13,100 nucleotides of DNA from an uncultured Verrucomicrobiales bacterium (lineage in GTDB: Bacteria; Verrucomicrobiota; Verrucomicrobiia; Verrucomicrobiales; Akkermansiaceae), in the NCBI GenBank assembly GCA_937916135.1, contig CALFTQ010000170.1, forward strand, positions 1 to 13,100, given 5' to 3'. Position 1 is the first letter of the stretch, and every line of letters starts with the position of its first letter. Of this stretch, positions 1 through 5,380 are shown in pieces. The notes under the pieces were generated by a model, which searched no databases, was not told where the DNA came from, and worked only from the letters and a program-made list of their open reading frames with translations. The translations under genes and the position numbers were made by a program.

Positions 1-38
1 GCATATACAGCAACATCTTTACTTTGTCGTTTGGTCAT
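1..38 (-). CDS. Possible serine site-specific recombinase, N-terminal fragment
   Basis: Reading leftward from an ATG at 38, the frame stays open to the window edge and gives MTKRQSKDVAVYA. Serine recombinases (resolvase/invertase and large serine integrases) usually begin with a short basic stretch followed by a beta strand of the type V-A-V/I-Y-x-R-V-S-T, whose serine is catalytic. Here the strand VAVYA is visible but the R-V-S-T part would lie just outside the window. No Shine-Dalgarno site stands at the usual distance from the ATG. The first 120 bases are about 38% GC by hand count, well below the genes to the right, which fits an acquired element. Only 13 residues are available, so this is an inference from a short motif and could be chance. 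Confidence 0.3.
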   Translation of the reverse strand, partial: MTKRQSKDVAVY

Positions 39-279
39 GATAGTATGTCTTTGTTGTGTGTTACCTCTGGTGTCTTCTGCTTCGTTAACGAGCGTACTTA
101 TAAATTCGATATCACTGCTTGACTGCTGCTAACAGTCACTTGGTGTATCTTGCAATCGTTCGAACTACGGAGCATGGGGTCAGGCAAACAGCGTTTGCTC
201 GCTATGACTCTTGAAGAGTTGTGGTGACGGGACACTTGGTTGCCTATCTGGATAGCTACCCCAGAGTTTAGTAACTAAA
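39..279. other. AT-rich intergenic region with several short inverted repeats
   Basis: No convincing coding region is seen. Short inverted repeats are present: TGACTG/CAGTCA (120-125 and 133-138, 7-nt loop), GCAAAC/GTTTGC (184-189 and 193-198, 3-nt loop), the near-perfect 13-bp palindrome ACTCTT-G-AAGAGT (207-219) and CTATC/GATAG (244-248 and 251-255). If the gene at the left edge is a recombinase, this stretch is its upstream region and could hold recombinase binding or attachment sites; that is inference. It could also encode a small structured RNA, but no known family was recognised. Confidence 0.4.
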
Positions 280-317
280 ACACCCCGCAAGCATTTTAGC
301 TGATGCTTGCGGGGTGT
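280..317 (-). terminator. Strong hairpin, candidate intrinsic terminator on the minus strand
   Basis: A perfect 15-bp inverted repeat (280-294 pairs with 303-317) encloses an 8-nt loop. Read on the minus strand, the stem is followed directly by TTTTAG, a short U-tract; read on the plus strand it is followed by ACCATACC, with no U-tract. It could therefore end minus-strand transcription coming from the patatin operon about 630 bp upstream, or shield the recombinase-like gene from read-through. The U-tract is short and the distance from the nearest upstream stop codon is long, so a boundary or protein-binding palindrome remains possible. Confidence 0.45.
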
Positions 318-945
318 ACCATACCAAAATCTCATCATATAAGTGGTGGAGCTGCGTCAGCAGCGAAACCACTCGTAAACGAAAAAAAACGATCAGAGCC
401 CCGACGTCAGGAGTGGGCGGCAGAAGGTGTTGTGTCAATATATTGCATCGCTTTCTGTCACCCCGACCTGCGTCGGGGTTCCGGTATCTTTTTGGGTTGT
501 ACGAGTGGTTCCGCCCGCCACGCTGCCGCGTGTCGCGCTTCACCACTCGCTATGGGTATGTCGCCCTGACGGGCTCAAAATTCCGCGGGCTTTTAGCCCG
601 CCAAATTCCAATTTGTCCATCACCACCAATACGGATAACACATCAATCTTTAATTGCCGGAGCAATAAAGCAATGTCTGCGGGGGTACCGTGCACCGATG
701 GCGCGCATTGCCATGCTCCACCGGCGGGGCGAGCTCATACCATTGCGGCAGAATCTATATCCCTGCAGCCCGGAATCATATTCACGGGAATTGATAGCTA
801 ATTCACTTACTGGCTCTGTCCTATGTGTCGTACGAATCCGTGCTGCCGGCCGAAGGGATTATGCGAATTTCTGATCCACAGACTATTTCCACCAGCTTGC
901 ACGTTTGATGAAGCTGCAATGAGGCCCGTGAACGGACTGCTGCTT
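318..945. other. Long intergenic region with a cluster of GC-rich hairpins, no credible gene
   Basis: The open frames here lack family motifs, lack ribosome binding sites and are not bounded like genes. The left half holds several inverted repeats: AGTGGT (342-347) with ACCACT (368-373) around GCTGC/GCAGC (351-355, 360-364); CCCCGAC/GTCGGGG (461-467, 472-478); CGAGTGGT/ACCACTCG (502-509, 542-549) around CACGC/GCGTG (519-523, 528-532); and GCGGGCT/AGCCCGC (585-591, 595-601). ACCACTCG also occurs at 368-375. The right half (about 640-945) shows nothing recognisable. The hairpin cluster resembles intergenic repeat elements of the REP/MITE kind, but copy number cannot be judged from one window. 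Confidence 0.4.
342..601. repeat. Composite inverted-repeat cluster, candidate interspersed repeat element
   Basis: Four hairpin units lie within 260 bp. ACCACTCG and its complement recur three times (368-375, 502-509, 542-549), so the units can pair in alternative ways. The 502-549 unit is a nested cruciform with an 8-bp outer and a 5-bp inner stem. The 585-601 hairpin is flanked by the direct repeat AAATTCC (578-584 and 604-610). None is followed by a clean U-tract, although TCTTTTTGGG follows the 461-478 hairpin after 10 nt. A structured RNA or a REP-like element are the main possibilities. Confidence 0.3.
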
Positions 946-1794
946 TCAGCCTGCAAGATAGGCCTCAATCTCCGACAGCCGTTTTTCGGCGGTGGCGCGG
1001 CCTATGTTATAGGTGGCGCGGAGAAGGGCGGGGTCCTTGGTCAGTCGCTTGATGGGGAGGGGCTCCTTGGGGCGGATGACAAGGGCCTTGCCGGCGGCTT
1101 CCTGGCGGTTCACGTAGTCGCGCTGGGCGTTGTACATGAGGTGGCGCACCTCCATGGCCTGAATCAGGGCAGGGTATTTGCGGTACAGGAAGCGGATGAA
1201 AGGCATGGCCGCACTTTCCTTCTTATCGTATTCCGCGTGCTGGGTCAGGATGACCACGTTGTGCGTGTAGCCGCGGTTCTCAAAGTATTGCAGGGGAATC
1301 GCATCGGCAATGCCGCCATCCAGCAGTTTCTGGCCGTCGATTTCCACAATCTGCGAGACCAGGGGCATAGAGGCCGAGGCCCGCACCCAGTCGAACTGGT
1401 GGTCGGCGTAGTTCTCGAACTTGTGGTACACCGGTTTGCCGGTTTCCACATCGGTGCAGACCATGATGAACTCCATGGGGTTCGCCTCGTAGGCCTCAAA
1501 ATCGAAGGGGTCATGCACGATGGGGACCTCGTGGTAGCAGAACTGCGTGCTGTACAGGTTGCCCTCGCGGAAGAGGTTGCCCCAGCTGCAGTAGCGTTTG
1601 TCGGCGCAGAAGCGCTCGTTGTAGCGGATGGCGCGGCCAATCTGGCGCGATTTGTAATTGCAGCCGAATGCCGCCCCGGCAGAGACACCCACGGCGCCGT
1701 CGAACTCGATGCCGTTCTCCATCATCACGTCCATGACACCGGCGGTGAACATGCCGCGCATGGCGCCGCCTTCCAATATCAGACCTTTCTTCAT
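946..1794 (-). CDS. Patatin-like phospholipase family protein
   Basis: A 282-residue protein with the patatin serine hydrolase fold, predicted to hydrolyse acyl esters of phospholipids or other lipids with a Ser-Asp dyad. Visible hallmarks are the glycine-rich oxyanion loop GGAMRG (residues 9-14), the nucleophile elbow GVSAG with Ser38, and the DGG motif at 159-161 supplying the catalytic Asp. The length and N-terminal GLILEGGAMRG are typical of the small bacterial YjjU-like patatins. There is no signal peptide, so it is probably cytoplasmic. The start is well supported: GGAG lies 5 nt before the ATG, and that ATG overlaps the upstream stop codon as ATGA, so translation is likely coupled. It is the last gene of the operon with the Sel1-repeat protein. 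Family assignment is confident; the substrate is unknown. Confidence 0.9.
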   Translation of the reverse strand: MKKGLILEGGAMRGMFTAGVMDVMMENGIEFDGAVGVSAGAAFGCNYKSRQIGRAIRYNERFCADKRYCSWGNLFREGNLYSTQFCYHEVPIVHDPFDFEAYEANPMEFIMVCTDVETGKPVYHKFENYADHQFDWVRASASMPLVSQIVEIDGQKLLDGGIADAIPLQYFENRGYTHNVVILTQHAEYDKKESAAMPFIRFLYRKYPALIQAMEVRHLMYNAQRDYVNRQEAAGKALVIRPKEPLPIKRLTKDPALLRATYNIGRATAEKRLSEIEAYLAG

Positions 1795-2648
1795 TCTTTC
1801 TCCAGTATGAGGTTTCGCAGCTCTGGCAGGGCAGTAAAAAAGGGTTCCAGTGCGGACATCCGGGCAGCTGTGCGGCGGTGCTCCGGCAGCACCGGGCGGG
1901 GGAAGGGACTTTCTTCCTGCAATGTGCTTAGTGCTCCCCTGAACCCTTCAACCAGCCCGTTGACCCGCAGCAGCTCCATTTCTCCACCCTGGCGGAAGTA
2001 TTCCAGCACCCCGGCCTGCTCCCGCAGTTTTGCCAGGCATGCCGCTTCATTTTTCTCTGCTGCCGCAGCGCAGATTTCCTTGAAGAAGCCCAGGGCCGTC
2101 TTGTAATCCTTTGCCCAGCGCTGCTGAAGAAGCTTTCCGGGCAGTTCCAGGGCGGCTTCGCCACCGAACTCCTGCAGCAGCTCATGCCAGGCTGCCTTTT
2201 CTGCCTCCGGCGTGGATTTGCTGTGCAGCCGTTTGCTGATGTTGTCGGTGTAGCTGTAAAGCAATTCGAAGCCGTAATCTATCCATTCAAACTCGATATT
2301 GGGATTGATTTCCGTGCAGTACGTCACCTCTATCCAGTCTCTCTGCCACAGAATGGCATCGGCCAGCAGACAGACTTGCTGCAGCTGCTCCGGCGGCAGG
2401 GTGCGGAGCCGGGCAATGGCCGGGCGGATTTTCTGCGTATGCTTCCGGATGTATTCCTCCTGTGGCTCATCGCCGTACATATTCGAAATAATACGGTTGA
2501 GCCCGTCGTAAACCCTCATTACATCATCCAGCTCCGCCGGGGTGGTATAGGCTGCCTGTACCTGCGGTGCAGGGGCTTGCGGTGCGCTGGCAGCCGTGCA
2601 GGGGAGCAGGGCGAAAACAAGAAGTAAAGGAAGTGATTTCATAGTCAT
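1791..2648 (-). CDS. Exported protein of unknown function
   Basis: A 285-residue protein not assigned to a known family. The N-terminus MTMKSLPLLLVFALLPCTAA is a basic start plus a hydrophobic core, a likely Sec signal peptide ending near residue 22; the LLPC stretch is a poor lipobox because Pro precedes the Cys. A short Pro/Ala/Gln linker (about 23-33) leads into a predominantly helical, Leu/Glu/Ala-rich body without visible catalytic motifs, and no further membrane segments are seen. The start ATG shares a base with the stop of the Sel1-repeat gene (TGATG) and the stop overlaps the patatin ATG (ATGA), so it sits in a translationally coupled trio. The second Met (codon at 2642) is an alternative start; neither has a Shine-Dalgarno site. 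A periplasmic or envelope role is an inference from the signal peptide and neighbours. Confidence 0.75.
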   Translation of the reverse strand: MTMKSLPLLLVFALLPCTAASAPQAPAPQVQAAYTTPAELDDVMRVYDGLNRIISNMYGDEPQEEYIRKHTQKIRPAIARLRTLPPEQLQQVCLLADAILWQRDWIEVTYCTEINPNIEFEWIDYGFELLYSYTDNISKRLHSKSTPEAEKAAWHELLQEFGGEAALELPGKLLQQRWAKDYKTALGFFKEICAAAAEKNEAACLAKLREQAGVLEYFRQGGEMELLRVNGLVEGFRGALSTLQEESPFPRPVLPEHRRTAARMSALEPFFTALPELRNLILEKE

Positions 2649-3589
2649 CAGGGGGTCTGCTGCATTTCATCCAATTTCTGCTGAGCTCCGGTGTGGCCTT
2701 TTTCGGCAGCTTTTTTCAGCCACTTGGTGGCCTTGTCCTTGTTAGATTTGCAGCCTCGGCCATCCCGCAGCATGCAGCCGAGACGGTAGCAAGCCTCGGT
2801 GTTGTCCATGCGGGCGGCGCTCCAGTACCAGTCGAAAGCCTTGTCGGCATCGGCCTGCACGCCCAGCCCGAGCTCGTAGCAGCGGCCCAGCTGCACCATG
2901 GCCGGCGCGCTCAGGGCATCCGCTGCTTTCAACAGTAGTTGCAGGGCCTCCTCATGGTTCCGACTGGTCCCCACGCCGTGCAGCTTGCAGAACCCCAGCC
3001 AGAAGGTGGCATTCGGGTGGTGGGTAGAAGCGGCTTTTTCAAAGAGAATGGCGGCTTCGGCAAAGTTCTGCTCGCAGCCCACGCCTTGCAGGCGGCAGAA
3101 GCCCAGGCTGCACATGGCCTCAATGTGGCCGGCGGCGGCAGCCCGGTTCAGCCAGGCAAGGGCCAGCTGCTCATTTTTCTGCACGCCCTCACCGCTGAGG
3201 TGGGCCATGCCCAGGCGGTACATGCCCTCCAGGTTGCCCTGCTGGGCGGCTTTTACCCACCAGCGGCAGGCCTCCACATGGTTGCGCTCGACACCCTGGC
3301 CCTTCTTGTAGCATTCGCCCAGCAGGCTCTGAGCATCGGCATATCCCTGTTCAGCGGCCTTGCGCACCCAGTACAGCCCCTTTTCGTTGGATTTTGGCAC
3401 GCCGCTGCCGGTGAAATAGCAGCGGGCCAGCTGGAGCTGCGCGGCGGCATCCCCGGCCACGGCGGCCTGCCGGCTGCTTTCGGCCAGCGTGGCGATCTCC
3501 ACGGCCTCCTCCACCTCAAAATCGGCCCATTCCTCCTGGGCGGTGAGCATGGGGCAGAATAGAAACAGGGGAATCAGGGCGCGGTTCAT
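2648..3589 (-). CDS. Secreted Sel1-repeat (tetratricopeptide-like) protein
   Basis: A 313-residue protein with an N-terminal signal peptide (MNRALIPLFLFCPMLTA) and then seven Sel1-like repeats in strict 36-residue register. Counting from the extra Met at 3592, units begin at residues 47, 83, 119, 155, 191, 227 and 263, with a cap from 299. The pattern is A-x-x-x-L-G-x-C-Y-x-x-G-x-G-V followed by A-x-x-W-x-x-K-A-A. Sel1 repeats form alpha-solenoids that act as protein-protein adaptors, so a scaffold in the periplasm or outside is likely; partners are unknown. A Cys recurs at the same repeat position in five units (58, 94, 166, 202, 238). Start choice: two adjacent ATGs exist (3592 and 3589); AGGA (3594-3597) is 4 nt from the second and only 1 nt from the first, so 3589 is preferred. 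It heads the operon with the unknown exported protein and the patatin. Confidence 0.88.
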   Translation of the reverse strand: MNRALIPLFLFCPMLTAQEEWADFEVEEAVEIATLAESSRQAAVAGDAAAQLQLARCYFTGSGVPKSNEKGLYWVRKAAEQGYADAQSLLGECYKKGQGVERNHVEACRWWVKAAQQGNLEGMYRLGMAHLSGEGVQKNEQLALAWLNRAAAAGHIEAMCSLGFCRLQGVGCEQNFAEAAILFEKAASTHHPNATFWLGFCKLHGVGTSRNHEEALQLLLKAADALSAPAMVQLGRCYELGLGVQADADKAFDWYWSAARMDNTEACYRLGCMLRDGRGCKSNKDKATKWLKKAAEKGHTGAQQKLDEMQQTP

Positions 3590-3616
3590 CATATCCTATA
3601 CGGTAATTTTGACATC

Positions 3617-3645
3617 ACTCTAGCAGATATTGTTGAAATTTACAA
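3617..3645 (-). promoter_or_regulatory. Sigma70-like promoter of the Sel1/unknown/patatin operon
   Basis: On the minus strand TTGTAA (3645-3640), a 17-bp spacer and TAGAGT (3622-3617) precede the Sel1-repeat gene. The -10 ends 27 nt before the preferred ATG at 3589, giving a leader of about 20 nt that contains AGGA. This contrasts with the other promoters in the window, whose -10 boxes lie 7-12 nt from the ATG. Assigned by eye. Confidence 0.5.
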
Positions 3646-3674
3646 GGGGGGTGACGCGGGATGGCGCGGTACGC

Positions 3675-3703
3675 TTGACAGTCGGGGGGCTAAGTGGTAG
3701 AGT
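3675..3703 (+). promoter_or_regulatory. Sigma70-like promoter of alr, predicted leaderless transcript
   Basis: A consensus -35 TTGACA (3675-3680), a 17-bp spacer and the -10 TAGAGT (3698-3703) end 7 nt before the ATG at 3711. Transcription would then start at or next to the start codon. There is no Shine-Dalgarno site before the ATG, which fits a leaderless mRNA. It also argues against the longer in-frame start at 3630, which would lie upstream of the promoter. Confidence 0.6.
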
Positions 3704-3710
3704 CGTGTGC

Positions 3711-4811
3711 ATGAGCAGTGAGAGTGCAGCGCGCGCGTGGGCATGTGTGAATCTGGAAGCCATCGCGCATAATCTGGATATCGCCCGCCAGGCTCTGCCG
3801 GATACCGAGCTGATGCCGGTGGTGAAAGCCGGGGCCTATGGTCATGGGCTGGAGCCGGTGGCCCGTCGACTGGATAATCACGGTATTTCTTTCTTCGGTG
3901 TGGCGAATGTGGGCGAGGCCCGCCGCTTGCAGCGAGCCGGCGTGCGCACGACTCCGTTCATCCTGGGACCCACTTTCCCTGAGGAGCGCGAGGAAATTGT
4001 GCAGAACGGCTGGTGCTGCACCATCTCCACGGTGGAGGAAGCCGCACATTTCCAGAGTCTGGCGGCTTTGTATGAAAAGGAAATTGCCTTGCATGTGGCG
4101 GTGGATACCGGTATGGGCCGCGAGGGCTTCCTGCCTGCGCAACTGGCCGGAGCCGCCGAGCAGATGAAGTCTATGCCGAATCTCCGCATCGAGGGTATTA
4201 TGTCGCATTTCCCCTCGGCGGATGAGGATGTGCCTTTCACGCAGGATGAAATTGGTCTCTTCACCGATTGCGCGAATACGCTGCAACAGCATTTTGAGCT
4301 GCGCTACCGCCACATTGCTGCCAGTGCAGGGGAACTGGGTTATGAGGTGCCGGTGGCGAATCTGGCACGCCCCGGTCTGCTGCTGTATGGTGTGGCGCCC
4401 ATGGCCTCGATATATGATGGGGTGCTGCGGCCCACGCTGAGCCTGCACGCCCGCGTGACCCTGGTGCGCGAGCTGCCCGCCGGTCATGGCGTTTCCTATG
4501 GCCGAACCCATATCACCACCGCCCCCACTCGGGTGGCCACCATCGGTATCGGGTATGCAGATGGCTGGAACCGCCAGATTTCCAACAAGGGCGCCCGTGT
4601 CTTCATCAACGGGCATTATTGCCCCATGCTCGGTCGTGTGACCATGGATCAGATTATGGCCGATGTGACCGCCGCGCCCGAGGTGAAATCCGGTGATGAG
4701 GTGGAGCTGTTCGGTTCCCATATTCCCGTCACCGAGGTGGCGGAGAAAGCCGGCACGATTGTCTGGGAAATCTTTACCGGTCTGGGCCCGCGCCTTCCCC
4801 GCGTGTATTGA
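3711..4811 (+). CDS. alr: Alanine racemase
   Basis: A 366-residue PLP enzyme that interconverts L- and D-alanine, supplying D-Ala for peptidoglycan in the cytoplasm. The PLP lysine is Lys39 in VVKAGAYGHG; the second catalytic residue is Tyr263 in VSYGRTH. Other family blocks are present in order: the substrate-loop region RPGLLLYG (about 220-227), GYADGW (281-286), RVTMDQIMADVT (about 309-320) and the C-terminal GPRLPRVY. Length is normal for the family. An upstream in-frame ATG at 3630 would add 27 residues that match nothing in the family, and a promoter lies between the two, so 3711 is chosen. One oddity: the usual K-A-N/D-A-Y-G-H-G motif reads K-A-G-A-Y-G-H-G. The gene is divergent from the Sel1 operon and ends 12 bp from the convergent hypothetical gene. 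Confidence 0.95.
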   Translation: MSSESAARAWACVNLEAIAHNLDIARQALPDTELMPVVKAGAYGHGLEPVARRLDNHGISFFGVANVGEARRLQRAGVRTTPFILGPTFPEEREEIVQNGWCCTISTVEEAAHFQSLAALYEKEIALHVAVDTGMGREGFLPAQLAGAAEQMKSMPNLRIEGIMSHFPSADEDVPFTQDEIGLFTDCANTLQQHFELRYRHIAASAGELGYEVPVANLARPGLLLYGVAPMASIYDGVLRPTLSLHARVTLVRELPAGHGVSYGRTHITTAPTRVATIGIGYADGWNRQISNKGARVFINGHYCPMLGRVTMDQIMADVTAAPEVKSGDEVELFGSHIPVTEVAEKAGTIVWEIFTGLGPRLPRVY

Positions 4812-4823
4812 CGCGGCGGTGGC

Positions 4824-5249
4824 TTATGGCAGCGGCAAATCCTTGCGGCGGACCCAGCGCTCGCCGTTGTCGCCGGTCAGCCAGGCGAATAAGCGCTCCC
4901 ACCATTGCTTCGGCGGCAGGGGGACTTTTGCGTAGTACGGCTGCCCGGCCAGTGCGGGCGGGTACAGGATGCGCGAGCCGAAATGCAGCTCAAACGGGTA
5001 CTCCCAGGCTATTCCCGCGCTGGCAAGCATGGCTTGCAGTTCGCTGCGTATCGGCCGGTGTGCTTCAAATTCCCATTTGTACTCGCCGTCCCCCTCAAAT
5101 TGGAAAAAGACGTGCACGTTCTCATCGATATCGAGGCAGTCATCCTCCCACCATTCGACCACATAGCGGAGCTTGCCGGAGCGGATTTTTTCTTCCAGCT
5201 CCGGCCGGTATTGCCGGAAGAGTTGGATTTCCTGTTGAGTCGCAGCCAT
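4824..5249 (-). CDS. Tryptophan-rich hypothetical protein
   Basis: A 141-residue soluble protein not assigned to a family. It has eight Trp residues, a WWEDD acidic-aromatic patch (about residues 32-36), aromatic/acidic stretches such as FFQFEGDGEYKWEF, and a C-terminal KQWWERLFAWL segment followed by a basic end. There is no signal peptide or membrane span. The frame is open to an ATG at 5300, but a promoter (TTGTAA, 17 bp, TATACT) lies within that extension and ends 12 nt before the ATG at 5249, so the shorter start MAATQQEIQLF is chosen. It converges with alr (12-bp gap, no terminator) and is divergent from recQ. It is probably a single-gene unit; no function can be given. Confidence 0.7.
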   Translation of the reverse strand: MAATQQEIQLFRQYRPELEEKIRSGKLRYVVEWWEDDCLDIDENVHVFFQFEGDGEYKWEFEAHRPIRSELQAMLASAGIAWEYPFELHFGSRILYPPALAGQPYYAKVPLPPKQWWERLFAWLTGDNGERWVRRKDLPLP

Positions 5250-5261
5250 GGGAACTGGTGC

Positions 5262-5290
5262 AGTATAGCGCAGCCTAAGTTCTTTTACAA
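5262..5290 (-). promoter_or_regulatory. Sigma70-like promoter of the Trp-rich hypothetical gene
   Basis: On the minus strand TTGTAA (5290-5285), a 17-bp spacer and TATACT (5267-5262; 5 of 6 positions match TATAAT) precede the ATG at 5249 by 12 nt. The predicted leader is only about 5 nt, and no Shine-Dalgarno site is present. The position decides the start codon against the longer frame from 5300. Confidence 0.6.
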
Positions 5291-5343
5291 GGGCAATCAT
5301 GGAACAGAAAATGTTGTTCTGCCTGGGTTGGTGGGGAATGGCC

Positions 5344-5372
5344 TTGCTATTGGATGCGGGTTTTTGTACAAT
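5344..5372 (+). promoter_or_regulatory. Sigma70-like promoter of recQ, predicted leaderless transcript
   Basis: TTGCTA (5344-5349), a 17-bp spacer and TACAAT (5367-5372; 5 of 6 consensus) end 8 nt before the ATG at 5381. No Shine-Dalgarno site precedes that ATG. The predicted transcript starts within 1-2 nt of the start codon. The longer in-frame start at 5354 falls between the two promoter boxes and is therefore unlikely. Confidence 0.6.
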
Positions 5373-5380
5373 GGTGCCGC

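Noticed and set aside
150..280. Possible 5S rRNA or SRP RNA, suggested by TTCGAACTACGGAGC and GGGGTCAGG
   Set aside because: The surrounding sequence does not reproduce the conserved helices or loops of either RNA, so no assignment is justified.
314..874. 186-residue open frame on the plus strand in the left intergenic region
   Set aside because: Arg/Ser/Pro-rich and motif-free, without a ribosome binding site, and it runs through the hairpin cluster. Overlapping frames of similar quality exist in the same region.
823..2106. 427-residue open frame on the plus strand
   Set aside because: It runs antisense through the patatin and exported-protein genes, which have motifs, a signal peptide and coupled starts. 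The frame has no family features and is a by-product of GC-rich codon use.
3630..3710. Longer N-terminus for alanine racemase (start at 3630)
   Set aside because: The 27 extra residues do not resemble the family, and a consensus promoter sits between this ATG and the one at 3711.
3690..4721. 343-residue open frame antisense to alr
   Set aside because: Rich in His, Gly and Arg without motifs, and entirely within a clear alanine racemase; a shadow frame.
5250..5300. Longer N-terminus for the Trp-rich protein (start at 5300)
   Set aside because: A good -35/-10 pair lies within this stretch, so a transcript from it would start downstream of the 5300 ATG.
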